This document shows, one piece after another, positions 1 to 9,354 of a stretch of 64,000 nt of DNA. Below the pieces are notes generated by a model, which was not told where the DNA came from, did no database searches, and was given only the letters and a program-made list of their open reading frames with translations. The stretch is from Gracilimonas sp. (GTDB taxonomy: Bacteria > Bacteroidota > Rhodothermia > Balneolales > Balneolaceae): positions 248,001-312,000 of the forward strand of contig NZ_JABURM010000005.1 of NCBI RefSeq assembly GCF_014762685.1. The letters are read 5' to 3'. The position numbers and the translations under genes are program-made. Within the stretch, counting starts at the first letter, position 1. Each line of letters starts with the position of its first letter.

Positions 1-247
1 CATGTGCCCGTTCATCTTCATTAAGAGGATTAAGCGGGATCCCATTGAGGGAAACGGTACCTGAAGTCGGACGATCCAGGCCGGCGCATAAGCCAAGTAA
101 GGTGGTTTTGCCACTGCCTGATGGACCAACAATGGCACAGGAGATACCTTCTTGAATGGAAAAGTTAATGTCGTCAACGACGGTTAAAATTTTTGAGCCG
201 CTTTTAAATTCGCGATATAACTGTTTTACTTCGAGTATATTTGACAC
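1..247 (-). CDS. ABC transporter ATP-binding protein, partial (LolD/YbbA type)
   Basis: This is the N-terminal 82 codons of an ABC ATPase; the rest lies beyond the left edge. The Walker A motif GPSGSGKTT is clear, followed by LLGLCAGLDRPTSG, which is typical of the LolD/YbbA/MacB subfamily that powers lipoprotein release or efflux. The start is read as GTG at 247-245, because no ATG occurs in frame before a stop at 289-287. It is divergent from a TesA-like esterase, the same arrangement as ybbA and tesA in E. coli, so the missing downstream gene is probably an FtsX-like permease. The substrate cannot be told from this fragment. Confidence 0.9.
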   Translation of the reverse strand, partial: MSNILEVKQLYREFKSGSKILTVVDDINFSIQEGISCAIVGPSGSGKTTLLGLCAGLDRPTSGTVSLNGIPLNPLNEDERAH

Positions 248-420
248 GTTTCTGATATTTTGAATGATATCGCTACAAACAACGGTTTATTGCAGAAACA
301 TTCCTTTAAAAGTTGAGAAATATTACGGAGGGTTAATTCCAATTACCAAATTCCAAAATTCTTCCTCGCTCCACACGCTCCGCGTTGGAACGAATAAACG
401 ATGTCAAAATTAAATTCTTT

Positions 421-1032
421 ATGAAATCACTGTTATTCATTTTTTCATTATTTATCACATGTTCGTTGCAAGCCCAGGAGAGTAAAACCATTCTTTTTTT
501 TGGGGATAGTATAACCGCCGGAATGGGAGTTGATCAAAACCAGGCTTTTCCGGCATTGATTCAGAAGAAGATAGATTCTCTTGGGCTGAATTATGAAGTT
601 ATTAACGGTGGTTCGAGTGGCGAAACTTCTGCCGGGGGCTTGCGCCGTATCGATTGGGTTCTGCAGCGCAATATTGATATTATGATTTTGGAACTGGGTG
701 GCAACGATGGGCTTCGGGGCATTGACTTAAATTCAACGAAAGAAAATCTTCAGCAAATTATAGACAAGGTGGAGGCTAAGAACCCGGAGGCTAAAATTAT
801 TCTTGCCGGAATGCAGGTCCCGCCTAATTTGGGACAGGATTACACCCGCCAATTTAAAACCATCTACCCTGAATTGGCGGAGGAAAATAATCTGCCGTTA
901 ATTCCAACGATTATGGACAAGATTGGGGGAAATGAAGAGTTGATGCAAGGTGACGGGTTGCATCCCACCCCTGAGGGACATAAAGTGATTGCAGAGACGG
1001 TGTGGGAGGTATTGAAAGGGATGTTGAAGTGA
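421..1032 (+). CDS. tesA: Arylesterase / lysophospholipase L1-like SGNH hydrolase (TesA-like)
   Basis: A 203-residue SGNH-fold esterase, probably periplasmic. ATG 421 gives a clean signal peptide (MKSLLFIFSLFITCSLQAQ); an upstream TTG at 385 would put a non-secretory stretch in front and is less likely. Block I is FFGDSITAG with nucleophile Ser30, block III is ELGGNDGLRG, and block V is DGLHPTPEGH, which supplies the Asp and His. The length is close to E. coli TesA. Family members hydrolyse acyl-CoA, lysophospholipid or aryl esters; the actual substrate here is unknown. The divergent ABC ATPase partner matches the tesA-ybbA neighbourhood. Confidence 0.9.
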   Translation: MKSLLFIFSLFITCSLQAQESKTILFFGDSITAGMGVDQNQAFPALIQKKIDSLGLNYEVINGGSSGETSAGGLRRIDWVLQRNIDIMILELGGNDGLRGIDLNSTKENLQQIIDKVEAKNPEAKIILAGMQVPPNLGQDYTRQFKTIYPELAEENNLPLIPTIMDKIGGNEELMQGDGLHPTPEGHKVIAETVWEVLKGMLK

Positions 1033-1560
1033 CAGTTTTGATCTCGTTCCCAAAAATAGTTCTGGTCGAATCATTGTTACTTCTGTGTGAAGTCCTCCCT
1101 TGAGGGTGGTGCCGGACTGAGTGGATGCGAAGTCTGGCGGAGGGTGTTTGTGACAGGGGCACTGTTGAATTGAAATGCGATGGATCTGCCGAAGGCACGC
1201 CTTTGGCGGAACGACTCCCGACTGCTCGGTAATGGACGATTTTTGGTGCCCCGGATATCACTAAAGGGTTTCTCCTCCCGGGAGGAGATAAAGAGGAGGG
1301 TCGGTGGTGCCATGGGCAATATTGCTTTTAACGATCTCCATTTCCCCAATGACTTTGATTCGGCATTGCATCAAGAGGTAGTGTCTCTGGCTCCAACACC
1401 CCTCATCCCGAAAAAATCGGGACAGGAACAGCTGACTGATTTATCCCCCACAAGGGGAGACTTTCCCTACTCAAGTTCTGTCAACGAATTTCCTGCCATC
1501 TATAAGGATGTCAATGATGTAAACCTGAAAGTTTTGGGGAGATATTGAAATAAAGGCAAC
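1033..1560. repeat. 528-bp non-coding spacer with several short palindromes, repeat-like
   Basis: No convincing gene lies here; small open frames on both strands have low-complexity, Ser/Pro/Arg-rich translations. The spacer holds a perfect 18-bp palindrome at 1271-1288 (core CTCCTCCCGGGAGGAG), an inverted repeat TCCCGA/TCGGGA at 1406-1422, and TCCCC/GGGGA at 1444-1458. It is visibly more G+C-rich than other spacers in the window. Such patches resemble dispersed intergenic repeats or decayed mobile sequence; only a genome-wide comparison could confirm this. Confidence 0.4.
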
Positions 1561-2757
1561 TTAATAGGAAGGTATCACAGGCTGTGTCCAGGCCATTTCG
1601 TAAATAATATCTTCAATAGGGTTGGGATGGAGTTTTGAGGAAGTAATTTTAGCTCTTACAAATTGCATGTCTTTGGTAACCTCAAAGCTGGCAGATGTAT
1701 TTTCAACGGTTTCAAAAACTTCAGGAGCCGCTTCTCCTTCCCGTGCTCCGATAAAAGAAATGGAGTAGGTGACATCCGGCTCGGCATCCACTTCAATGGA
1801 AAGTAGGTTATTTTCATGACTCAGCTTAGAAAGGGTTACGCCCGTGCTTGAATAAAAATCTCCGGCTTCCATCGCGGTGATGATAGATGCAGGGCTTAAT
1901 GAATCGGTCCTGACCATAATCCAACCGCGGCCGGCATTGCTGAATTCCTCGCCATGGTGATGATAGTTGTGGGAGTCATCCGTAGCTAACCCGTAAATAA
2001 GGGGTTTGCCGGCTTCCAGGTAAGCAATGTTGATCAGGTCCCACATTTCTTCAGTAGAAACATGTTCTTCATCCCCGGAATTTTGAACCATGTGATGGCC
2101 ATTATACACCTCGAAAAACCGCTCGCCTTCAAGGGCAGCCATTTGTTCAACTGTTATTGCGTAATAGAAATTCGGATGGTTGATATGCGGGATGATGGGC
2201 TTGCCGGTTTCTTCACGCTGTTGCAAGATCTTATCGATGTTTCGCTGAAGCACATCCACCAGGCTGTTGCCTCCCTGTGGCTCAATTTTCGATTGCACAT
2301 TCGTGACGTTCATGTGCAGCGGCTTCCCTTCAAAACTGTCTGATATTTCCTCGGACTGAATGACCAGAAATTCTTCCTCTTCCTCAAACAGCGTTTTGTA
2401 TTCTTCAAAGGTTTTCAGTTTTACGCGAATTCCTTCCGGTGTTTCATCATACACCACCCAATCGGAGCCATATTCTTCCAGGTAATTCCGGAAAGCTGCC
2501 TGATACACCGAGTCTTCTGAAATAAGCTTCCACTGTTCGCCTTCCGCCAGTGTGTTATGGTCAGATAATGCCACAAACTGGTACCCGTGTGATTTATACC
2601 AATCCATGATGACTTCCGGAAATTCATCCCCGTCACTCCAATAGGAATGGGTGTGGAGATTACCTTTATACCATCGCTGGTCGGGCTCGGTTTGGGTGGA
2701 GGTACAACCCATCAACAGGATTAAACCTAAAAGCGGTAATATTTTATATACATGCAT
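1561..2757 (-). CDS. PHP-domain lipoprotein (histidinol-phosphatase-like metal hydrolase)
   Basis: This 398-residue protein begins with a lipoprotein signal ending LLGLILLMGC, so it should be membrane anchored. ATG at 2757 starts right at that signal; an earlier ATG at 2796 would add 13 residues. The PHP metal motif NLHTHSYWSDG is followed by FVALSDHNTL, EEIS and HINHPN, and by a late TDDSHNYHHHG, which together supply the usual His/Asp/Glu metal ligands. PHP enzymes are phosphoesterases or related hydrolases. The C-terminal part resembles the beta-rich tail of secreted PHP proteins. Substrate unknown. Confidence 0.85.
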   Translation of the reverse strand: MHVYKILPLLGLILLMGCTSTQTEPDQRWYKGNLHTHSYWSDGDEFPEVIMDWYKSHGYQFVALSDHNTLAEGEQWKLISEDSVYQAAFRNYLEEYGSDWVVYDETPEGIRVKLKTFEEYKTLFEEEEEFLVIQSEEISDSFEGKPLHMNVTNVQSKIEPQGGNSLVDVLQRNIDKILQQREETGKPIIPHINHPNFYYAITVEQMAALEGERFFEVYNGHHMVQNSGDEEHVSTEEMWDLINIAYLEAGKPLIYGLATDDSHNYHHHGEEFSNAGRGWIMVRTDSLSPASIITAMEAGDFYSSTGVTLSKLSHENNLLSIEVDAEPDVTYSISFIGAREGEAAPEVFETVENTSASFEVTKDMQFVRAKITSSKLHPNPIEDIIYEMAWTQPVIPSY

Positions 2758-2871
2758 AGGTTTAAAGATAGGAGTAAGAAAACATTTAAAACTCATTGTA
2801 AGGGTCTCTTTTGTATAGATAACCGAAGGCGAGGTGCAGTCCGTTTAAGCGCTGGTTATGCAGCCAAAATA

Positions 2872-3348
2872 CTACTTCTGTGAAGGATCACTATTCCACA
2901 TGTCAATGACATTCTTCCAGCTACCATCCTCATTCTTCCGCCACACCGTTACCACTTTATTATTTTCGACTACCCGGCTTCCTAAAGAATCGTTAAATGC
3001 CATTTGATTTTTTTCTATCAAATATGCCATGCTGCCATCGTTTGATATGTGAGCGCTGAGGGGTTCCCAACTAACTTCAAAACCTGGAACTTGACCGCTG
3101 GCTTCAATAAATGAGCGAATGGCTTCTTTCCCTCTGAGCGGTGGCTGATCAGGTGGCATCATTACTGCATCATCGGCCCAATAAGTCATTAAACTATCGA
3201 TATTTCCTGTGGATGCTACTTCAGACCATTCACGGCTTAGTTGCATCAGTTTTTGTGTTTCTTCTTCCTTATCGAAATTTACTTCAGCACATCCCATAAA
3301 CAACAACAGTAATCCCACTAATCCTGTGTAAGTCCAGTTCTTTTTCAT
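2872..3348 (-). CDS. SnoaL/DUF4440-like (NTF2-fold) lipoprotein
   Basis: A 158-residue protein with lipobox LLFMGC. After a short linker it shows an NTF2-like pattern: a helix (QKLMQLSREWSEVAS), then GNIDSLMTYWADDAVMMPP, GKEAIRSFIEA and a C-terminal strand ending VIDMWNSD. This matches the DUF4440/SnoaL group that often carries the YxxDDAVxxPP signature. Members are small ligand-binding or isomerase-like proteins and no reaction can be assigned. It lies just upstream, in the same direction, of the PHP-domain lipoprotein (115-bp gap), so the two may be co-transcribed. Confidence 0.8.
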   Translation of the reverse strand: MKKNWTYTGLVGLLLLFMGCAEVNFDKEEETQKLMQLSREWSEVASTGNIDSLMTYWADDAVMMPPDQPPLRGKEAIRSFIEASGQVPGFEVSWEPLSAHISNDGSMAYLIEKNQMAFNDSLGSRVVENNKVVTVWRKNEDGSWKNVIDMWNSDPSQK

Positions 3349-3606
3349 AATTGATGGATTGATTAAAGATTATATTAGAGAAGCAAGGTAAAAAGGAGAC
3401 TAAATGCAACTCCTTTGGCTGTATAACATATTATTGATGAATATTTCATCTCCCGTAAAAATATATCTTTCATCCTCAAAATCCAGTCTGAACTTTTTTA
3501 AAGGGGACTTCTTCATTGCCTTAGTAAATAACACCCTTCAACCTTTCCAATCTCCCAAATCAACCCTACCTTTTAGGCATATCTTATGCTAAATAACTAT
3601 TCAATC

Positions 3607-4509
3607 ATGTCAATGATGAAAAAAACTATACTTCTTTCCCTATTCTTGCTCTCATCTTCACTGGTAATTGCCCAGGATTCTCTTCTCAATTATCAACCCA
3701 AAGTACTTTTGGTTACAGCGCATCCCGATGATGACGCCCTGTTTTCAGCTACTATTTTTAAAACCACCAAACTACTAGGCGGCGTGGTGGATCTGGCGCT
3801 TATGACCAACGGCGAGGGCGGCTACACTTATTCAACACTTGGGAATTATGTGTATGGACTGGAACTGGATAAGGAAGAAGTGGGTCGGCAGTATCTTCCG
3901 GGAATTCGAAAAAAAGAATTGATGGCCGGCGGAGACATAGTGGGGATTCGGAATTATTTCTTTTTTGATCAGCCGGATTTTTATTATACGGAAGATGTGG
4001 AAGAAACTCTCGGAAAGTGGAATAACGACTGGGTGCATGAGCGGCTGGTGGAAATCATGGAAAAAGGGGAATATGATTTTCTATTCCTGATGCTGCCTTT
4101 TGATGAATTTCACGGTCACCACAAAGCCTCTGCCGTATTGGCGTTGAGGGCAATGAAGGAGCTCCCCAAAGAAAATCGTCCAATAGCCTTACAGGCATTT
4201 GTACGTAGAGGTGCCGATGATCCTGGTGTTTCATTCACTCAACTGGAAGGCTATCCCGATACTAAAGTGATGGATGGGAAAGTGTTTGAATTTGACCGCA
4301 ATCAAACCTTTGGAGCCAATGACCGTCTGAATTATAACATCATTGCGAATTGGGTAATTGCGGAGCATAAGTCGCAGGGTACCATGCAGCTGTTGATGCA
4401 AAATGATACGGGCATCATTGAGCAATACTGGTACAATGCATTGAATGGGGAAGAAGGACTGGGGAAAACCGCTGAGTTTTTTGAGGTCGTAAATGTCGTT
4501 GAGCCGTGA
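3607..4509 (+). CDS. Secreted PIG-L/LmbE family deacetylase
   Basis: A roughly 300-residue GlcNAc-PI de-N-acetylase family protein with a signal peptide (KKTILLSLFLLSSSLVIAQ). The zinc motif is TAHPDDDALF near the mature N-terminus and the second metal ligand block is FHGHHKAS. Family enzymes remove acetyl groups from N-acetylglucosamine conjugates or related amides. The start is uncertain: ATGs at 3586, 3607, 3613 and 3616 are in frame and none has a good ribosome site; 3607 keeps the signal peptide compact. The gene faces the SIMPL-domain gene across a hairpin-rich spacer. Confidence 0.87.
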   Translation: MSMMKKTILLSLFLLSSSLVIAQDSLLNYQPKVLLVTAHPDDDALFSATIFKTTKLLGGVVDLALMTNGEGGYTYSTLGNYVYGLELDKEEVGRQYLPGIRKKELMAGGDIVGIRNYFFFDQPDFYYTEDVEETLGKWNNDWVHERLVEIMEKGEYDFLFLMLPFDEFHGHHKASAVLALRAMKELPKENRPIALQAFVRRGADDPGVSFTQLEGYPDTKVMDGKVFEFDRNQTFGANDRLNYNIIANWVIAEHKSQGTMQLLMQNDTGIIEQYWYNALNGEEGLGKTAEFFEVVNVVEP

Positions 4510-4518
4510 ATTGGTTAA

Positions 4519-4660
4519 TGGTTATTCGTTATTGGTAAGAAACCGATTAACGAATAACCAATTCAGAGAATCCATCTGACGGATACCCCGTCTGATGGAT
4601 GGTAAAGCTTCAGTGCTTAAATGCAACAATCGGTCGGACGGCCTTTGAGCCGTCCGACCG
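4519..4660. repeat. Three consecutive stem-loops between convergent genes
   Basis: Three inverted repeats lie in a row. TGGTTATTCGTTA at 4519-4531 pairs perfectly with 4548-4560. A 13-bp arm at 4570-4582 pairs with 4588-4600 with one mismatch. CGGTCGGACGGC at 4631-4642 pairs perfectly with 4649-4660 across a 6-nt loop. None is followed by a long T run, so they are not textbook terminators, although they may end transcription of both converging genes. The last hairpin looks like a REP-type palindrome. Confidence 0.6.
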
Positions 4661-4673
4661 AAATAGATCAACA

Positions 4674-5432
4674 TCACTCGATAAAGTAGCTGATGTTCAC
4701 ATTAGCGGTAACCGAAACCATTTGAGAAAAATCCATCATGGAGGCATCACGAGACATTGCCATCATTTCCATGCCATCAGACCGGAACGGCACGCCTATT
4801 TCATGATCGGAAAAATTGATACTTGAAACCGGCCCTAATGTTACCCCTGAAGTTTTAGCAATAAGCTCAGCCTTTTCCTTTGCAGATTCTATGGCTTTTA
4901 TAAGGGCTTTTTCCTTTCCTTCGGTAATTTTGGTAGATGAAAACTTCCCGTTAAAGGAGTCAAAGTCATTTTCGATCAAGGTCACCTGTATGTCTTCATA
5001 AATAGAAAAGTCGCTAAAAGTAATGCTGACAGATTGATTTGTGATTGTGGTGTAAGAGTTTTCGGCATTTGCATTATAGCGATTGTTTTGCTGCCGCTTA
5101 TTCATGCGGATGGGCTGGTAATCAATATCTTCCTCTTCAATATCAAATTCTTTGAGCAACTCGGCCAATAAGGTTTCTCGCTTTTTATGGATTTCAAATG
5201 CCTCCTGAGGACTTTCCGCCTCGGCATTTATTGTAACATTAAAGATGATCAGGTCGGCCGGAAGCAGTTGTGAAGCACTCATATTAATCGTGATTGTACG
5301 CTCTGAAACCTGTTGCTGAGCAAGAGACTGACAACTTATCCCGAAAAACATCAGGGAAGCCGCAAGGGTGATTTTTTGAATTCGTTTACCGGTTGATACC
5401 ATATTCTGTTTTGATTTTTTGAATGTCTGCAT
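4674..5432 (-). CDS. SIMPL (DUF541) domain periplasmic protein
   Basis: A 252-residue exported protein of the SIMPL/DUF541 family. The signature is the N-terminal ERTITINMSASQLLPADLI after the signal peptide, followed by a long helical and strand segment including the repeated lysine-rich helix KALIKAIESAKEKAELIAKTSG, and a C-terminal strand TANVNISYFIE. ATG 5432 is preferred because AAGGA lies about 8 nt upstream; a later ATG at 5402 would also give a signal peptide. Family members are oligomeric periplasmic or surface proteins of unclear role (for example YggE in oxidative stress). Confidence 0.85.
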   Translation of the reverse strand: MQTFKKSKQNMVSTGKRIQKITLAASLMFFGISCQSLAQQQVSERTITINMSASQLLPADLIIFNVTINAEAESPQEAFEIHKKRETLLAELLKEFDIEEEDIDYQPIRMNKRQQNNRYNANAENSYTTITNQSVSITFSDFSIYEDIQVTLIENDFDSFNGKFSSTKITEGKEKALIKAIESAKEKAELIAKTSGVTLGPVSSINFSDHEIGVPFRSDGMEMMAMSRDASMMDFSQMVSVTANVNISYFIE

Positions 5433-5533
5433 AGTTTTTTCCTTGATCTGATTTAAAAATTCGGCTGCCTGAGATACCGGCCTTCTATCAACTCTCCGGT
5501 AGATCAAAATATTGCCAAGTATGAATTACGTCA

Positions 5534-6247
5534 TTATTCCTGAATAATTTTAATTACGGTCGGCAACATCTCCTCAATCCACATGGCATACATTTTTGCA
5601 GAAGGGTGGAGTTGATCAGAAGCAAGCAGAGAATCATCATCTTCCGCTTCTTCCGATATAGGAGTAATATTCACAAAAGATATTCCGTATTCATTACTGA
5701 TGTTTTTGGCAATTTTATTATAAAAGGCAATTTCTTCCCCAACAACCTCCGGATTCCGGTACTGCCCAAAAGGGGTGACCCCGTAATTAGGAATAGAAAC
5801 CACAAATACTTGAGAAGTATCACCCCGGGCAAAAGCAATGGATTGATCAAGAAGTTCCCGGAATTCGGTTCGGTAAAGTTCAATATCCAATCCTTGATAT
5901 TGGTTGTTCACCCCAATCAAAAGGGAGACCAGATCAAATGAACTGTCAGGAGCAGTTTCAGCGATCCCACTTTTCAGGTCGGTGGTTGTCCACCCATTGG
6001 TAGCAATTATTTTAGTTTCTTTTACGGATAAACCTTTGTCTTGCAGTGCTTCAGAAAGTTGTATGGGCCAGCTTTCAGTAGTATCAATTCCGGTTCCAAT
6101 GGTATATGAATCACCGAGTGCCAGGTAAGTTACAGGCTCATTTTCGGATAAATCAGGAGGCTTAATTTCTGAGCTGCAGTTTGCAGAAAAGAAAAATAGA
6201 ACGGTTATTTGAATGAGGAGAAGAGTGGAATGGTTCAATAGTTTCAT
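5534..6247 (-). CDS. SGNH/GDSL hydrolase lipoprotein
   Basis: A 237-residue lipoprotein with lipidated Cys24 in FFSANC. The SGNH blocks are YLALGDSYTIG (nucleophile Ser47), LLIGVNNQYQG (block III with Asn-Asn rather than Asn-Asp) and DQLHPSAKMY (catalytic Asp/His). The fold predicts an esterase, acyltransferase or deacetylase working at the cell envelope. It is divergent from a TonB receptor that is itself followed by another SGNH lipoprotein, so the three could act on related substrates. Downstream lies the SIMPL gene in the same direction. Confidence 0.88.
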   Translation of the reverse strand: MKLLNHSTLLLIQITVLFFFSANCSSEIKPPDLSENEPVTYLALGDSYTIGTGIDTTESWPIQLSEALQDKGLSVKETKIIATNGWTTTDLKSGIAETAPDSSFDLVSLLIGVNNQYQGLDIELYRTEFRELLDQSIAFARGDTSQVFVVSIPNYGVTPFGQYRNPEVVGEEIAFYNKIAKNISNEYGISFVNITPISEEAEDDDSLLASDQLHPSAKMYAMWIEEMLPTVIKIIQE

Positions 6248-6476
6248 TCTAAGCGGGTTTTTTTGGAATAATAATATATTGTAAGAATACTACATGGTAA
6301 GGAATGATGCAGAAATAAAAAGTATTGGAAGCGCTTGCATTTATCCCAAAAACAGACTTTTATTTGGTTTACATTTAATTTGGCCGAAATATAAGAATTT
6401 CAATGTGGCTAAAGCTGCAAATTTACAGATGGAAATAATGATGGCCGGTCTAACAATAATTAAAAGGATCAATATA

Positions 6477-9335
6477 ATGAGTAACATGACTCAACGAGTA
6501 CTTACTTTGTGTATGGTGCTAACCTTATGTTTGTGTACTTCAAACGCGTATGCATCCAATATAGAAGATGAAACTGTAATTTCAGGAATCGTTACTGATA
6601 CTCAGGGTGAGCCGTTAGCAGGGGTTAACATCCGTGTTGAAGGCAGGGTAGTAGGAACTTCAACCCAACCCGACGGAACGTTCAACCTCACGGTTCAGCA
6701 AGATCCTCCGTTAACATTGATCGTTTCTATTGTAGGGTTTCGGTCGCAAAGGATTGACATCACTAATTCAGTGGTAGATGATCTTGAAATTGTATTGGAG
6801 GAAGAAACCATCTCAGGTGGCGATTTGGTGATTTCAGCTTCCCGGGTTGAAGAGAGCATTCTTAAGTCACCGGTTTCCATCGAGAAAATGGATGTACTGG
6901 ATATTCAAACAGCAGCCTCTCCATCTTTTTATGATGCGATCTCAAACTTACAAGGTGTTGACTTCAGTTCTCAGAGTTTGACCTTTAAATCAATTAACAC
7001 CCGCGGTTTTGGAGCTAACGGTAATACCCGGTTTGTACAGCTGATTGATGGCATTGACAATCAAGCTCCCGGGCTTAATTTTTCCGTAGGTAACATTGTG
7101 GGTATTTCGGAACTGGACCTGGAAAGCGCTGAACTGATTCCCGGTGCTGCCTCCGCTCTTTACGGACCAAATGCTTTGAACGGAATTTTGTTAATGAACA
7201 GTAAAAGTCCTTTTGAATACCAGGGGCTTTCACTGAATATTAAACAAGGCATCAACCATATTGACAGTCAGGTAGAAGATGCTTCACTTTACCAAAGTTA
7301 TGATTTCAGATATGGTAACGCGGTGAACAACAAATTTGCCTACAAAGTGACGGCATCTTACCTAAGGGCACAGGATTTTGTAGCCCAGGACTATCGTGAT
7401 CAAAGCGGTATTGTGGAACGTGGCGATTATCCAAGAGACGGCCGCAGGGTATTTGATGGAGTTAATATATATGGGGATGGTGTGCTGAACCTAGGTGCCA
7501 TCGCAGATGGCGTAATTGCCGGAGGTGGAGCACAGGGAGCACAAATAGCAGCCATTCGCTCATTGATACCTGATGGACCGGAAGGTGATTTTTCAGCACC
7601 CGGTTTTAGGGAAGAAGAATTTGTTGACAATACGACCGAAAGTTTGAAACTGGGTACGGCTTTACATTACCGCATTAATGATAACTATGAGGTTTTAGGG
7701 CAGTATAACATTGGATTCGGTAGTACGGTATATACTGCCAACGACCGTTTTGTATTGGATGACTTCAACATCTGGACGGCAAAGCTTGAATTAAGAAATC
7801 CGAATTTCTTTTTTAGGGCCTATACTACACAGGAAGATGCAGGTGATACCTACGCGGCGAATACGGTTGCCACCCGGGTAAATCAACTGGCTTACATCAC
7901 GCCATATTTTCAGACGTTTGCAGGAGCTCGTACTCAGGGTGCTACGGTAGAACAAGCTCATCAACAAGCAGATGCAGCGGCTACGGCTAATCAACAAAAT
8001 TACCTGCCGGGGACTCAAGGTTTTGAAGATGAAGTAGATCGCCTAAGAGGGCTCTCAATTGCTGAAGGCGGTGCTTTATTTCTTGATAAATCAGACCTTT
8101 ACCATACCGAAGGGATGTACAATCTCTCTAATGTGATAGACCCTTCTCAGGTTGAAGTTATTGTAGGTGCTAATTACCGAATGTATGATTTGAATTCTGA
8201 AGGGACTCTGTTTGCTTATGATGATGTGGCAAATCAGGAAGAATTTAACATTAACGAATGGGGCGCCTATGTACAGGCTTCCAAGAGCTTCCTTGATGAC
8301 AATGTGAACCTTCAAGGTTCTCTTCGTTATGATAAGAATGAGTATTTTGACGGACAGTTTTCTCCACGTATCTCAGCAACTTTCACTGTCGCTGACGATC
8401 ATAATTTCAGAGCTTCTTACCAAACAGGTTTCCGAATTCCGACAACGCAAGATCAGTTCATTAATCTTGATGTTGTAAGTCGCTTGCTGATCGGTAGTAA
8501 TCAAAAACTGGTTGACCGCTACCGGTTTGAGACAAATCGTGTGTACACTGCACAAAGTGTTAGAGAGGCCCGGGAGATCGCCAACGGTGGCGGGACCGCT
8601 CAAGATGCACGTGCTGCACTGGAAATTGTAGATTTCGAAGAGTTTGATACCGAAAAAGTTGAAACCTATGAAGTGGGTTACAAAGCTTTGATATGGGATC
8701 AGCTAATGGTAGATGCGTACTACTATTACAGCTCTTACAACGATTTTATCGCGGAAATTCAGTTTATTCAGGGTGTGCCAAACGGGTTGACAGAAGATCC
8801 CGGAAGCTTTGACTCACAAAGTGAAGCAGGCCAGGATGCTATCATCAACGGTGGTGTTGTGACCCAGGAATACGGTTTTGATGTGAACGCTGACGGGACT
8901 GTAGATTCACACGGATGGGGACTTAATCTCGAGTATTCTCTTCCCAAAGGCTATACCCTTGGCGGGAATGTATCTTTCAATAAGCTGTTAGATCAGGATG
9001 CATTAATTGAGCAAGGGTTCCGAGCCAGTTACAACACTCCGGAATGGAGATATAATGTTAGCCTGGCAAATCGAAATGTATTCAATAACATTGGGTTCAA
9101 TGCCACCTACCGCTGGCAGGATGCCATGCTTTGGGAGTCCTCTTTTGGATCAGCCATAGTGCCGGCTTTTGGCACACTTGATGCACAGGTCAGTTATAAA
9201 CTATCTGACTATAATACCATCCTGAAATTAGGTGGCAGCAATGTATTAAATGAGCGATACACCACATCTTTTGGTAACCCGAAAATGGGTGCTATTTACT
9301 ACTTTTCGCTCACATTCGATCAATTCCTGAACTAA
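6477..9335 (+). CDS. TonB-dependent outer-membrane receptor with carboxypeptidase-regulatory-like domain
   Basis: A 952-residue receptor. ATG 6477 is chosen because AAAAGGATC lies 6-14 nt upstream and the next residues form a signal peptide ending at SNAYA; the frame remains open upstream to 6294 but reads as non-coding. Order: regulatory-like beta domain about 34-115 (ISGIVTDTQGEPLAGVNI), plug about 125-235 (DVLDIQTAASPSFYDAISNL, RGFGANGNTRFVQLIDGID, GAASALYGPNALNGI), then a 22-strand barrel ending in FSLTFDQFLN. It imports an unknown ligand with TonB energy. It is followed after 19 nt by a large SGNH lipoprotein in a SusC/SusD-like arrangement in which the usual SusD is replaced by a hydrolase. 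Confidence 0.92.
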   Translation: MSNMTQRVLTLCMVLTLCLCTSNAYASNIEDETVISGIVTDTQGEPLAGVNIRVEGRVVGTSTQPDGTFNLTVQQDPPLTLIVSIVGFRSQRIDITNSVVDDLEIVLEEETISGGDLVISASRVEESILKSPVSIEKMDVLDIQTAASPSFYDAISNLQGVDFSSQSLTFKSINTRGFGANGNTRFVQLIDGIDNQAPGLNFSVGNIVGISELDLESAELIPGAASALYGPNALNGILLMNSKSPFEYQGLSLNIKQGINHIDSQVEDASLYQSYDFRYGNAVNNKFAYKVTASYLRAQDFVAQDYRDQSGIVERGDYPRDGRRVFDGVNIYGDGVLNLGAIADGVIAGGGAQGAQIAAIRSLIPDGPEGDFSAPGFREEEFVDNTTESLKLGTALHYRINDNYEVLGQYNIGFGSTVYTANDRFVLDDFNIWTAKLELRNPNFFFRAYTTQEDAGDTYAANTVATRVNQLAYITPYFQTFAGARTQGATVEQAHQQADAAATANQQNYLPGTQGFEDEVDRLRGLSIAEGGALFLDKSDLYHTEGMYNLSNVIDPSQVEVIVGANYRMYDLNSEGTLFAYDDVANQEEFNINEWGAYVQASKSFLDDNVNLQGSLRYDKNEYFDGQFSPRISATFTVADDHNFRASYQTGFRIPTTQDQFINLDVVSRLLIGSNQKLVDRYRFETNRVYTAQSVREAREIANGGGTAQDARAALEIVDFEEFDTEKVETYEVGYKALIWDQLMVDAYYYYSSYNDFIAEIQFIQGVPNGLTEDPGSFDSQSEAGQDAIINGGVVTQEYGFDVNADGTVDSHGWGLNLEYSLPKGYTLGGNVSFNKLLDQDALIEQGFRASYNTPEWRYNVSLANRNVFNNIGFNATYRWQDAMLWESSFGSAIVPAFGTLDAQVSYKLSDYNTILKLGGSNVLNERYTTSFGNPKMGAIYYFSLTFDQFLN

Positions 9336-9354
9336 TTAAAAAAGAGATTTTATT

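Noticed and set aside
1077-1548. Small open frames in the 1033-1560 spacer on both strands
   Set aside because: Their translations are Ser/Pro/Arg-rich and overlap palindromes; there is no ribosome site or domain.
6294-6476. Upstream extension of the TonB receptor frame
   Set aside because: The extra 61 residues are not secretory in character; the ribosome site and signal peptide fit ATG 6477.
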